Below, piece by piece: positions 53,327 through 62,711 of a DNA stretch of 64,000 bases. The notes beneath the pieces were generated by a model. It ran no database searches. It was not told where the DNA came from and saw only the letters and a program-made list of their open reading frames with translations. The translations under genes were made by a program, and so were the position numbers. The first letter of the stretch is position 1; every line of letters starts with the position of its first letter. Source of the stretch: Ga0077527 sp964433345 (GTDB taxonomy: Bacteria > Pseudomonadota > Gammaproteobacteria > Burkholderiales > SG8-41); NCBI GenBank assembly GCA_964433345.1, contig CAYSQJ010000001.1, positions 434,001 through 498,000 of the forward strand. Direction: 5' to 3'.

Positions 53327-54295
53327 ATGAAATGCTTCAAACTGCTCGCCGTGTCGCTCGCCACTGCCTGCGCCTTCACCGGCGCCCATGCGCAGAAGTA
53401 TCCCGAACGTCCGGTGACGCTGGTGATTCCCTTCCCGCCGGGCGCCTCGACCGACGCCTTCGGCCGCCTCATCGCGCAGCGCATGGCGCTCGATCTCAAG
53501 CAGCAGGTGGTAGTGGTCAACCGCGACGGCGCGGCCGGTGTCATCGGCACCAACTACGTCGCCCGCTCGGCGCCGGACGGCTACACGCTGCTGTGGGGCA
53601 CTTCGTCCGGGCTCGCGATCATGCCGGCGCTGAAGCGGAAGCTGCCCTATGACCCGCAACGCGATTTTGCGCCGGTCAGCCTGGGCGCCAAGGTCTCCTG
53701 GGTGTTGGCCGTCCATCCGTCGGTGCCGGCCGGCAGCGTCAAGGAACTCGTCGCCCTCGCCAAGAAACACCCCGGCAAGCTCAATTTCGCGTCCGCGGGA
53801 ACCGGCGGCGCGCCGCACCTCGCCGGCGAACTGTTCAAGGTCACGGCCGGTATCGATGTCATGCACATTCCGTACCGCGGTACCGCGCTGTTTGCCGTTG
53901 ACCTCGTCGCAGGGCAGGTGGATTACGGCTTTGCCAGCCCGCTGACGACGCTGCCGTTTACGCGCACCGGGCGCCTGAAGGCGCTGGCCGTCACCGCCGC
54001 GAAGCGGATCGATGTTTATCCGGACATCCCGACCATGGCCGAAGCCGGCTATCCGGGCTTCGAGCTCACGCAGTGGTACGCGATGGTCGCGCCCGCGGGC
54101 ACGCCGGCGAACATCATCGCGACGCTCAATGCGGCGATCCGCAACGCGCTGACCGACCCCAAGGTGATCCAGCGCCTCGCCAACGACGGCGGCATGCCGG
54201 CGCCGACCACCCCCGAAGGCCTTGCCGAATTCATCCGCAACGACACGGCATCGTACGCGAAGATCGCCGAGAAGGCGGGCATCAAGACCGAGTGA
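53327..54295 (+). CDS. TTT receptor (Bug/TctC family), CocE-linked
   Basis: A 322-residue receptor. Leader LLAVSLATACAFTGAHA, mature start QKYPERPVTLVIPFPPGASTDAF. The binding loop is YRGTALFAVDLVAGQVDYGF, so Tyr-Arg-Gly-Thr replaces the usual Tyr-Lys-Gly-Ala. It starts 21 bp after the CocE hydrolase stop with AAAGGAGAAAC, so the two are one unit. Confidence 0.92.
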   Translation: MKCFKLLAVSLATACAFTGAHAQKYPERPVTLVIPFPPGASTDAFGRLIAQRMALDLKQQVVVVNRDGAAGVIGTNYVARSAPDGYTLLWGTSSGLAIMPALKRKLPYDPQRDFAPVSLGAKVSWVLAVHPSVPAGSVKELVALAKKHPGKLNFASAGTGGAPHLAGELFKVTAGIDVMHIPYRGTALFAVDLVAGQVDYGFASPLTTLPFTRTGRLKALAVTAAKRIDVYPDIPTMAEAGYPGFELTQWYAMVAPAGTPANIIATLNAAIRNALTDPKVIQRLANDGGMPAPTTPEGLAEFIRNDTASYAKIAEKAGIKTE

Positions 54296-54297
54296 AG

Positions 54298-54324
54298 GGC
54301 CGTCGCTGAAAGGCGGCCTGTTTT
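54298..54324 (+). terminator. Probable Rho-independent terminator
   Basis: A 7-bp stem with a G-T pair (GGCCGTC / GGCGGCC, 7-base loop) followed by TGTTTT. It ends the CocE-receptor unit. Confidence 0.55.
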
Positions 54325-54383
54325 CGGAGGGGCGGCCCTGTTTTTGTCGGCCGCCAGGCCTCTGAATGTTGCTACGTGTGATT

Positions 54384-55445
54384 CTATTCCGCCGAAATCC
54401 CGGCCTCGCGGATCACTTTCGCCCACTTCTTGATTTCGCTGGTGATGTAGGCGGACATCGCCTCTGGAGTGCCCGGTGTGGCTTCGGTGCCATCCTCATC
54501 GAATATCTTCAGAATATCCGGCGACTGAAGGGCCTTGTTGACCTCCTGATTCAGGCGTCGAATGATTGTGGCCTGGGTTTTTGCGGGGGCGAGAAGTCCC
54601 GACCACGCATAGACCTCTAGCCCCGGATATCCGGCTTCAGCCAGCGTGGGCACGGACGACAGTTGCTTGGAGCGGTTCTGCGCGGCCAATGCGATGGTGA
54701 CAAGCCTGCCATTTTCAACGTGCGGTCTGGCCGTGGAAACAGCCAGGAAAGCCAACTCTACCTGCCCCGAAATCAATGCAGTGATCTGCGGGCCGGCGCC
54801 TTTATAGCTGATGTGGGTAGCCTCGAGTTTTGTGGCCTGTTTGAATAATTCCATGCCCAGATGTGCTGCGGTTCCGGGACTGGCCGATGCGTAGTTGAAG
54901 CCCTGCGGCCTCGCTTTGGAGAGCGCAATCAGTTCCTTGACCGATTTTGCTGGCACCTTGGGATTCACCGTCAGGACCAGTGGCGTTCTTGCAAACAGGG
55001 CAATTGAGGAAAAATCCCTGACGGTATCGTAGGGCAATGACTTGGAGAGACTGGGGTTGGTGACATGTGTCAATGCACATACCAGCAAGGTATGGCCGTC
55101 GGGATTGGCTTTTGAGGCAATCTCGGTTGCGATTCTGGAGTTTGCTCCGGGGCGGTTGTCGGCAATGATTTGCTGCCCCAGGGAGGCTGACAGTTTCGTG
55201 GCAATGGTGCGGGCGACCCTGTCGGTGGCGCCTCCCGGCGGGAACGGGATAACCATGCGGACCGGACGGTCCGGGAATTCCTGTCCGAGGGCCGGCCCGC
55301 AAATTGCCGCTATGCAGAAAATCAGCATCAATGTTACGGGTGCCGTCACGCTGGTGCGTCGTTTGCTTGTTGGCGGGATGTGTGCCTGATCAAGGGCAAT
55401 GGCCGGCCCGGCTTGACGACCGACGTGAGGCGAAACAGTAGACAT
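54384..55445 (-). CDS. TTT receptor (Bug/TctC family), sulfatase-locus
   Basis: A 353-residue receptor with a long N-terminal part (about 50 residues before the leader VTLMLIFCIAAICGPALG). Mature start QEFPDRPVRMVIPFPPGGATDRVAR. Binding loop YKGAGPQITALISGQVELAF. Start at 55445 after GGAAGGAGGAGTC. Base use is less G+C-rich than in the other receptor genes. Divergent from iclR, so likely under its control. Confidence 0.9.
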   Translation of the reverse strand: MSTVSPHVGRQAGPAIALDQAHIPPTSKRRTSVTAPVTLMLIFCIAAICGPALGQEFPDRPVRMVIPFPPGGATDRVARTIATKLSASLGQQIIADNRPGANSRIATEIASKANPDGHTLLVCALTHVTNPSLSKSLPYDTVRDFSSIALFARTPLVLTVNPKVPAKSVKELIALSKARPQGFNYASASPGTAAHLGMELFKQATKLEATHISYKGAGPQITALISGQVELAFLAVSTARPHVENGRLVTIALAAQNRSKQLSSVPTLAEAGYPGLEVYAWSGLLAPAKTQATIIRRLNQEVNKALQSPDILKIFDEDGTEATPGTPEAMSAYITSEIKKWAKVIREAGISAE

Positions 55446-55505
55446 GCGACTCCTCCTTCCTCGAGGGCGGGTTCCATATCCGCCCATTACCGCGTTCTGT
55501 CTGAC

Positions 55506-55519
55506 AGAACATTAGTTCT
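55506..55519. promoter_or_regulatory. Candidate IclR operator
   Basis: AGAACATTAGTTCT, a perfect inverted repeat AGAAC-N4-GTTCT. It lies between the divergent receptor and IclR genes. IclR proteins often bind such short palindromes. Not tested. Confidence 0.5.
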
Positions 55520-55653
55520 AATATTGATCAGTGTGAATAAGCCTTGTAAGATTGTCAAGACACAGAAAAGCAGGCGCAGCGAAGGCGTCGGCCTGCTACA
55601 GGATGCCGCGTTGGCCACGGGCAACGATATTCCAGTCGACAACTGAAAAAGAC

Positions 55654-56370
55654 ATGGCAATCAGGAAAAAGCCAAGCGGAGGAGAAGGCGTTGCGGCAGT
55701 CAATCGCGCGCTGACGGTGGTGGTCGCGCTGGAAACTGCAGGTGAGGCGATGTCGCTGGCGGAGTTGTCCCGGAAGACAGGACTCTACAAAAGCACGCTC
55801 CTGAGGCTCATCGCGTCTCTCGAACAGTTCGCACTGGTGGTGGCCCGGCCGGACAAGAAATACTGTCTCGGGCCTTTGGCCCTGAGGCTGGGGAGATCGT
55901 TCGAGGCTACGGATCACCTGGAGGATCAGGTGATGCCGGCACTGGAGCGCCTGGTCGAGGAAGGCACGGAGAGCGCTTCGTTTCACGTGCGTCACGATCG
56001 CAGGCAGCGGTTGTGCATGTTCCGTGTGGATTCCAGGCATTCCACCCTGGATCGGCTGAAAGCCGGCGACCTGCTTCCGATCGATCGCGGGGGCGCCGGG
56101 AAAGCCATACGAACGTTTGAGCAGCCGTTGTCCAAGGAGAACTTGCTCAAGATGGAAAGCGTTGTCGAATCCTATGGCGAACGTAATCCGGCCATTGCAG
56201 GCATCTCGGCACCGGTTTTTGGAGTGGGGAATCTTTTTTACGGCGTGATTTCACTTTCGGGACCGATAGAACGCTTTACGGACAGCAATATCCGGAAGAT
56301 GAAACGCCTTTTGATCGGCGAATGCCGCGGAGTCACGACGGCCCTCGGCGGAGAGTGGCCTTGGCCCTAG
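55654..56370 (+). CDS. IclR family regulator
   Basis: A 238-residue regulator. N-terminal winged helix-turn-helix AMSLAELSRKTGLYKSTLLRLIASLEQF, then a GAF-like effector domain with AAGISAPVFG-like GISAPVFGVGNLFYGVISLSGP. The C-terminus is short. It sits between a divergent TTT receptor and an arylsulfatase, so it probably senses the compound used by this locus. Confidence 0.92.
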   Translation: MAIRKKPSGGEGVAAVNRALTVVVALETAGEAMSLAELSRKTGLYKSTLLRLIASLEQFALVVARPDKKYCLGPLALRLGRSFEATDHLEDQVMPALERLVEEGTESASFHVRHDRRQRLCMFRVDSRHSTLDRLKAGDLLPIDRGGAGKAIRTFEQPLSKENLLKMESVVESYGERNPAIAGISAPVFGVGNLFYGVISLSGPIERFTDSNIRKMKRLLIGECRGVTTALGGEWPWP

Positions 56371-56487
56371 TTCCGGAACCGGGGCTGCATCCGGCCATCC
56401 GGAACTTCCGGGCACATGAGACAGACAGGGGCGCGCATTGCATCGCGCGCCAACAGGCAGAAAATGGCGACAAAAGGGAGCAATATC

Positions 56488-58815
56488 ATGGCGGATGACC
56501 GTCACAACAAAAACGGCGGTTTGCGATCGGGCGATCCCGGGGCGGCGTTCCAGGGCAGGATAGGCCGAACATTTGCCGATTCAACGCCGTGGTGGCCCGC
56601 GCCTGCCAGGCCGCGCGAAGGTTCGCCGAATGTGGTGATTTTTTTCGTCGATGATCTGGGCTTTTCAGACTTCGGTGCCTTTGGCGCGGAGATCGAAACA
56701 CCCAATATCGACCGGTTGGCAGCCGGCGGAGTCCGTTTCAGCAATTACACGACGGTCCCCATGTGCACTCCGGCGCGCGCCGCGCTGTTGACGGGGAAAA
56801 ACCCGCATTCGGTGGGTTGCGGCTGGATCACCCACGCAGACCCGGGGTATCCCGGTTATGGCGGCGAAATATCGCAGGATGCCCCGACGTTCGCCGAATT
56901 GCTGCGCGAGGGCGGTTACTCGACCATGGCCATAGGCAAATGGCACAACACCAAAGAGCACAATGCCGGTGCCGCCGGCGACAAGAGCTCCTGGCCAGTC
57001 CAGCGCGGATTTGACCGTTTTTATGGATTCATCGCCTCCGAGACGAGTTTCTTTCATCCGGATTGCCTGTATGAAGGCTCGCAGACGGTTGATATGGACA
57101 CTTATCCCGATGACTACTTTGCAACCGATGACTGGACCGATCGCGCGATCCGGTGGACCAAGGAACACCTGGGCGCAGGACCGTTAAAGCCCTTCCTGCT
57201 CTACCTCGCCTTCAATGCGCCGCACGCGCCGATCCAAGCCAAGCCCGCAGACATCCTGAAATACAGGGGCCGTTACGATGCCGGCTGGGATGTGCTCCGC
57301 GAACAGCGGTGGAAAAAACAGATCAGGCTGGGCGTCCTTCCCGAAAATACCAAACTCCCACCGCGCAACCCCGGGATACCGGCTTGGGCGGATCTGCCGG
57401 CGGACAAGCAGGCGCTGTTCGCGCGGCACATGGAGGTCTATGCGGCGCTGATCGACAATCTCGATCAGAACATAGGCCGCTATGTTGATTTTCTAGAAAA
57501 GTCCGGCACGCTCGAGAATACGCTGATCATCCTGACCTCAGATAACGGTGCCACCGCGGCCGGCGGCGACAACGGAACCGTCAATGGCTGGAACGCAAGG
57601 CTCGGGGGCGACGACAGCGAATCCAAGTTGCGGGAACTGCTGGAGACGGGGGGCTTTGGCGGGCCGGAAACCTATGCCACCTACCCGCGGGGCTGGGGAC
57701 AGGTGTCAAACACCCCGTTCCGCTATTTCAAGCGCACGCCGGTGAACGGCGGCATCCGGGTTCCCTTCATTGCGCACTGGCCGCAAGCCATAAAATCGCA
57801 GGGTCGCGTCCAGCGTCAGTGGATACACGTCACGGACGTGATGCCGACGCTCCTGGAACTGGCAGGCATCGGATACCCAGAGCAATTCCGCGGTTACAGC
57901 ACCAGACCGCTCGACGGCATCAGCTTCGCCGAAACGTTAATGGATCCGGCGGCCCCCGGGAAACGCACCCGGCAGCATTACGAGCTGGACGGCAACCGCG
58001 GTTACATCAAGGATGGCTGGAAAATTGTGTCCCTGCAGCCGCCAGGGAAAAAGATCGCGCTTGAAAACTGGATGCTTTTCAATCTTCAGGACGATCCGAC
58101 CGAGATCGAAAATCTCGCTGAAAAATTCCCGGAAAAACTGAAGGACATGGTGTCGTCTTTTGACGAGAAGGCGTTCCGTAACCACGTGTATCCCATCGAC
58201 AACAGGGGGTACGAAAAATCCCTGACGGTTCCGCCCCACCGGCAGGCTGTCATCAATGCGCCGCATGTTTTTTATCAGGGTGGCCAGACCGCGGAACGGG
58301 CCAGCGTGTTCCAGTTGTTCAATGATCGCAGTTTCAGGATTACCGCGCGATTTTCCTTCCGCAACGGAGACCGGGGCGTGATTTACAGCATCGGGAGCAT
58401 ATTCGGCGGATTGCTGATGTACGTCATGAATGATGCTATGTCGTTTGTGTATCAGCGGTGGCCTGTTCCCTTGGAATTGCCGCCCATCAGCCTGTCCGAA
58501 GGCACGCAGGAGATACTGCTCGAGTATCGAGCGTTGGGAAAACGCCAGGGCTCCGGTCGGCTGCTCCTGAATGGCCGGGAAATCATTCCCGAAACGCCCA
58601 TGTCCCCCACGATGGTCCGCCTGCCCTCTGAGGGCATAGATATCGGTATAGACCGGCGGCAGCCTGCATCAAAACGCTATGCCGAGTTCGGTGCCTTCCG
58701 TTACACGAATGACATAGCCTGGGTGCGACTGGAGCCGGGACCCCAGGCGCCCGGGACGATCAGCAATATGCCGGAGATGCAGGCGCAAAAGCTGGCCGTG
58801 GAGCAGGCGACCTGA
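56488..58815 (+). CDS. Arylsulfatase (Cys-type)
   Basis: A 775-residue sulfatase (S1 family). The N-terminal domain has the metal motif FFVDDLGFSDFG (about 52-63) and the activation site MCTPARAALLTG, with Cys93 as the residue converted to formylglycine. Later: HGP-free metal region ILTSDNGATAAGGDNG and NGGIRVPFIAHWP. A C-terminal beta-rich region of about 200 residues (FSFRNGDRGVIYSIGSIFGG, LLLNGREIIPETPM) may bind a ligand. No signal peptide is seen. No maturase is encoded here. Start by AGGGAG. Confidence 0.93.
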   Translation: MADDRHNKNGGLRSGDPGAAFQGRIGRTFADSTPWWPAPARPREGSPNVVIFFVDDLGFSDFGAFGAEIETPNIDRLAAGGVRFSNYTTVPMCTPARAALLTGKNPHSVGCGWITHADPGYPGYGGEISQDAPTFAELLREGGYSTMAIGKWHNTKEHNAGAAGDKSSWPVQRGFDRFYGFIASETSFFHPDCLYEGSQTVDMDTYPDDYFATDDWTDRAIRWTKEHLGAGPLKPFLLYLAFNAPHAPIQAKPADILKYRGRYDAGWDVLREQRWKKQIRLGVLPENTKLPPRNPGIPAWADLPADKQALFARHMEVYAALIDNLDQNIGRYVDFLEKSGTLENTLIILTSDNGATAAGGDNGTVNGWNARLGGDDSESKLRELLETGGFGGPETYATYPRGWGQVSNTPFRYFKRTPVNGGIRVPFIAHWPQAIKSQGRVQRQWIHVTDVMPTLLELAGIGYPEQFRGYSTRPLDGISFAETLMDPAAPGKRTRQHYELDGNRGYIKDGWKIVSLQPPGKKIALENWMLFNLQDDPTEIENLAEKFPEKLKDMVSSFDEKAFRNHVYPIDNRGYEKSLTVPPHRQAVINAPHVFYQGGQTAERASVFQLFNDRSFRITARFSFRNGDRGVIYSIGSIFGGLLMYVMNDAMSFVYQRWPVPLELPPISLSEGTQEILLEYRALGKRQGSGRLLLNGREIIPETPMSPTMVRLPSEGIDIGIDRRQPASKRYAEFGAFRYTNDIAWVRLEPGPQAPGTISNMPEMQAQKLAVEQAT

Positions 58816-58898
58816 TTGTGTCCGAGTGCGCCCAACTGGGCCGGACGCACTGGAATATCGGCCCCGACCCCTTCAATGCGTATGACCGGCCTGGCGGG

Positions 58899-59375
58899 TT
58901 ACTTCTTCCTGCGGCGCGGTGCCGCCCGGGTTTTCGAGCGGATCAGCAGCACGGGCACGTTGGATTGCCGCACCACGTTCTCGGCATCGCTGCCCATGAT
59001 CAGGCGGGCGCCGCCGCGGCGGCCGTGGGTGCCGATCACGATCAGGTCGGCGCGGAGTTTTTTCGCGCTCTTGAGGATTGCATCAGCTACGGGTCCCAGC
59101 CAGTTTTCGACCAGCGTGGTCTGGGTCCTGACCCGCTTCTGGCGTGCCAGTTCTTCCGCCTTCAACAGAATTTTCTTGCCGTTTTGGGTAAGGCTGTCCA
59201 GCAGGTCAGTGAACAGCCCGCCACTGGCCACCGCGCTCTGCACCAGCGGACTTTCATCGACCACGTGCAGCAGCAGCAGGGTTGCCTTCTGGTCCTTGGC
59301 AAGTTGTATCGCCTGCTGCAAACCCTGGTTGGATGTGGCACTGCCGTCGACAGGCACCAATATGCGCTTGAACAT
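58899..59375 (-). CDS. Universal stress protein
   Basis: A 158-residue single-domain Usp. It begins MFKRILVPVDGSATSNQGLQ and ends IGTHGRRGGARLIMGSDAENVVRQS, which contains the G-2x-G-9x-G-S type ATP-binding motif. A basic tail follows (TRAAPRRRKK). Start by AAGGAGGGC. Monocistronic. Confidence 0.93.
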   Translation of the reverse strand: MFKRILVPVDGSATSNQGLQQAIQLAKDQKATLLLLHVVDESPLVQSAVASGGLFTDLLDSLTQNGKKILLKAEELARQKRVRTQTTLVENWLGPVADAILKSAKKLRADLIVIGTHGRRGGARLIMGSDAENVVRQSNVPVLLIRSKTRAAPRRRKK

Positions 59376-59474
59376 TTTCAGCCCTCCTTGTCTGCGGTCA
59401 TCATGACCCGCATGAAAAAATGACTGTTCAAGTCTAGCATGGCATCACGCATCGATATCCTGCGCACCGTCGCA

Positions 59475-60692
59475 TCAGGCGGGCACGCCGAATGCCTTGC
59501 GGCAAACCTCCGCCAACGCCGCAACACCCTGATTGATTTCCTCATGGCTCAAGCTGGCAAAACACAAGCGCAGGCGGCTTCGGGCATGCGCCTTGTTCAC
59601 TGACCATTCCGGTCCCGGGTTGATCGCCACGCCTGCGGCCTGCGCCAGCGGGAAAAGTTTCAGTGCATCGACGCCGTCGGGCAGCTTTACCCACAGAAAA
59701 ATGCCGCCCTGCGGATCGTCGAACTCCGCCGCCGCGCCGAAGTGTTCGCGCAGCGACTCCATCAGCGTCTCCAGTTTCGCGCGCAGTGCCCTGCGCAGCA
59801 GCGGCAGGTGCCGGGTGAAATGCGCCGTGCAGAATTCGGCGAGCACCATCTGCTCCAGCGCGCCTGAGCCGGCATCGGTTTTCAATGACAGCATCCGCGA
59901 CATCACCGACCACGGCGCGACGATGTAACCCACGCGCAGGGCCGGAGCGATGGTCTTGGAGAAGGAGCCGATGTAAATGACGTTGCCGCGGTCGCTCAGT
60001 GCGTGCAGTGCCGGCGGACGTTCGCCCGACCAGCTCAGGTCGGCATAGCAGTCGTCCTCGAACACCGGCACGCCGTAGTCCGCCGCCAGTTTTAGCAGCG
60101 CCTTGCGCCGCGGCAGCGGCAGGATGGTGGCGGTAGGGTTCTGCACCGTGGGGATGGTGTAGATGTACTTGGGGCGCACGCCCTTCGCCTTCAGTCCGGC
60201 AAGCGCGGCTTCCAGCGCGTCGATGCGCATGCCCTCGCGATCGAGCGGAATGCCCACCGGCGTGACGCCCAGCTTGAGCAGGCGGTTGATCGAGCCCTGG
60301 TAACAGTCCTCCTCGATCAGCACCGTGTCGCCGCGCTCGAGCAGCGTGTTGTTGACCAGGTCCAGTCCCTGCAGTGAACCCGAGGTGATCAGTATGTCGT
60401 CAGCCGTGCAGCTCATGCCGGCATCTCGCTTGAGTTTCCCCGCCACAAAATCGCGCAGCGCGCGGTAACCCTGAGGCCCGCTGTTGAGGCCATAGGTCGC
60501 CAGCGTGCGCCCCTCGCGCCGCAGCACTGCATCGGCCGCCGCGACCAGGCCGTCAAGCGGCAGCGCATCCGGATCATTGTTGCCGCCGGTGAAGTCGTAT
60601 TTGACGCGGCCGGTCCAGCGCGCGGCTGCCGGCGGCAGGTCTGCGGGGAGGAGCGGGGTGAAATCGAAGGGGACCTTAGCCATGGCCATCAT
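59475..60692 (-). CDS. PLP-dependent aminotransferase (class I/II, MocR-type domain)
   Basis: A 405-residue fold-type I aminotransferase with no helix-turn-helix part. The PLP lysine is in YIGSFSKTIAPALRVGYIV. Other motifs: LITSGSLQGLDLVNNTLLERGDTV and TIPTVQNPTATILPLPRRKALL. This resembles 2-aminoadipate/aromatic-type enzymes. The start is in a cluster of ATGs; the first is used. Divergent from the pyruvate-kinase-like gene. Confidence 0.9.
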   Translation of the reverse strand: MMAMAKVPFDFTPLLPADLPPAAARWTGRVKYDFTGGNNDPDALPLDGLVAAADAVLRREGRTLATYGLNSGPQGYRALRDFVAGKLKRDAGMSCTADDILITSGSLQGLDLVNNTLLERGDTVLIEEDCYQGSINRLLKLGVTPVGIPLDREGMRIDALEAALAGLKAKGVRPKYIYTIPTVQNPTATILPLPRRKALLKLAADYGVPVFEDDCYADLSWSGERPPALHALSDRGNVIYIGSFSKTIAPALRVGYIVAPWSVMSRMLSLKTDAGSGALEQMVLAEFCTAHFTRHLPLLRRALRAKLETLMESLREHFGAAAEFDDPQGGIFLWVKLPDGVDALKLFPLAQAAGVAINPGPEWSVNKAHARSRLRLCFASLSHEEINQGVAALAEVCRKAFGVPA

Positions 60693-60862
60693 GTTTCTTT
60701 AGGAATGAAAACGCCAGGGAATTGTTTCGGGAAAAGTGCTCCCGGTTTTCTTTATCTTCTGACAAAAGCGAATACTAATCACATATCATTGTTGCGGCGA
60801 GTCTTGCCCGCGCCCGATCCATATCAAATCCGCCGTGGCGGACCTGCAGGAGAGTTTTTTGC

Positions 60863-62680
60863 ATGAACAATCCCCCGGCCGGCAACAACGACAACGCCCT
60901 GCGCAAGCGCGTGCACGCGCTGCTTGACGCCATTGATCAGGAGACGACCGCGCGGGCCGCCAGCGTGGCCTCGGTGCTGCCCCAGCATCGCATCAGCGCG
61001 GCCAATTTCGCCTGCTATCTGGGACTGCGCAGCCGCGACATCCACCGTCTGCAACTCGAACTCGCCGCGGCCGGGCTGTCATCGCTGGGGCGCTGCGAGG
61101 GCCACGTGCGCGACACCCTGATGCGACTCATCGCATGGCTCGCGGGCGAACGCGGCGATGCCCCGGCGGCCGGCAACAGCGATGGCCTCGACTGGGCCAA
61201 AGCCGAATCCCTGCTGCATGCCAATACCCGCGCGCTGCTCGGGCCGCGGCCGCCGGATCGGCATGTCTACATCATGATCACTGCGCCCGACGCTGCGGAG
61301 GCTGATGCCGCCTGGGCCGACGCGCTGCTTGCCGCAGGGGCGGACGTGCTGCGTATCAACGGCGCGCACGAGTCGCCTGCAGAGTGGACGCGAATTGTCG
61401 CGACATTCAAGGCCCGCGCCGCCGTCGCCGGCAAGCCGGGGCGGGTGTTTGTCGACCTGCCGGGCCCGAAGCTGCGTGTGGACATCCGCCAGATGGAACG
61501 GGGCGTGCTGCATTTGCCGCGCCACAAGGACCGGCTCGGCCGCACCACCGCTCCCACGCGTCTGCAACTTGTCGCGCAGTATGGAACGGGGGCGCAGCTT
61601 CCGGTGCCTCCCGAATGGCTGCCGCAACTGCGAATCGGTGACGTGCTGGCGCTGGTCGATGCCGCGGGACGGGACCGCGTGCTTACCGTGCGCACTGCCG
61701 GTCCCGGACCCGTGATCGCAGATTGCGACCGCTCGCTCTACTTTACCTCCGGACTGGCGCTGAGCTGGCGACGCGGCGACGAAGAAATCGCCTGCGGCAT
61801 GTCCGGTGAACTTCCTCCCCAGCCGCGCAAGCTGAGCCTTGCCGTCGGCGACGTCCTGGTGCTGAACGAGAGCGGCCAAACCACCGGGGCAGACGCCTGC
61901 GCCCTGGCATTTCCCGAGCCGGACATGCTGCGCCAGGTGCGCCCCGGCGAGCGCGTTGTGTTCGACGACGGCAGGATCGTCGCCGTCGCCGAAACCGCGG
62001 GGCCGGACGGCCTGCGTTGCCGCGTGCAGCAGACCATCCGCTCACCCGCGAGCCTGCACTCCGGCAAGGGCGTCGCATTCCCGGACAGCGCGCTCTCCCC
62101 CGGACGGCTTGCTCCCGGCGACGAGGCCGCGCTGCAGTTCGCGCTTGAGCAAGCCGACGGAGTGGGCGTGTCGTTCATCGCTGCCGCAAACGACGTGGCC
62201 CTGATCGGCGAGCGCATCCGCAGCAGCGGCAGGCCGGGCTTCGGCATGATCCTGAAGCTCGAGACCCGGGCAGCGCTCGACAACCTGCCCGAAATCCTGT
62301 TCGAAGCCATGAAGTACGATCCGGTCGGGCTGATGATCGCGCGTGGCGATCTGGCGGTGGAACTGTCGTTCGAACGGCTGGCCGAAATGCAGGAGGAACT
62401 GCTGTGGTTTGGCGAGGCCTGCCATCTTCCGGTAGTGTGGGCGACACAGGTACTCGACTCGGTGACGCACTCCGGACTGCCTACCCGCGCCGAGGTTACC
62501 GACGCCGCGATGGCGATGCGTGCCGAATGCGTCATGCTCAACAAGGGTGAGCATGTCACAACGGCGGTAAAGATGCTCGCCGACATCATTCGCAAGATGG
62601 AGGCGCACCAGTACAAAAAGCGCTCGCTCTACCGCCGGCTTGCGCTGGCGCGCAACGGAGCAGTGGAGACAGCGGATTGA
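60863..62680 (+). CDS. Atypical pyruvate kinase-like protein
   Basis: A 605-residue protein. About 130 residues of helical extension precede a pyruvate-kinase-type barrel: IMITAPDAAEADAAWADALL, RVFVDLPGPKLRVDIRQM, LMIARGDLAVELSFERLAEM, and PVVWATQVLDSVTHSGLPTRAEVTDAA. The usual K-I-E loop is LKLETRAAL, and the normal SGETA is NKGEH. The regulatory C-terminal domain is absent. It might be a pseudo-enzyme or a PEP-related kinase with another function. Start by GGAGAG. Confidence 0.85.
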   Translation: MNNPPAGNNDNALRKRVHALLDAIDQETTARAASVASVLPQHRISAANFACYLGLRSRDIHRLQLELAAAGLSSLGRCEGHVRDTLMRLIAWLAGERGDAPAAGNSDGLDWAKAESLLHANTRALLGPRPPDRHVYIMITAPDAAEADAAWADALLAAGADVLRINGAHESPAEWTRIVATFKARAAVAGKPGRVFVDLPGPKLRVDIRQMERGVLHLPRHKDRLGRTTAPTRLQLVAQYGTGAQLPVPPEWLPQLRIGDVLALVDAAGRDRVLTVRTAGPGPVIADCDRSLYFTSGLALSWRRGDEEIACGMSGELPPQPRKLSLAVGDVLVLNESGQTTGADACALAFPEPDMLRQVRPGERVVFDDGRIVAVAETAGPDGLRCRVQQTIRSPASLHSGKGVAFPDSALSPGRLAPGDEAALQFALEQADGVGVSFIAAANDVALIGERIRSSGRPGFGMILKLETRAALDNLPEILFEAMKYDPVGLMIARGDLAVELSFERLAEMQEELLWFGEACHLPVVWATQVLDSVTHSGLPTRAEVTDAAMAMRAECVMLNKGEHVTTAVKMLADIIRKMEAHQYKKRSLYRRLALARNGAVETAD

Positions 62681-62711
62681 ACGGCGGCGCGGCCGTACCG
62701 ATTCAGGCATC

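Noticed and set aside
51260..53866. An 868-residue open frame on the minus strand over the CocE hydrolase and receptor.
   Set aside because: Composition is typical of an antisense shadow in G+C-rich DNA (Arg/Ala/Gly/His), no family motif is present, and both strands' real genes are well supported.
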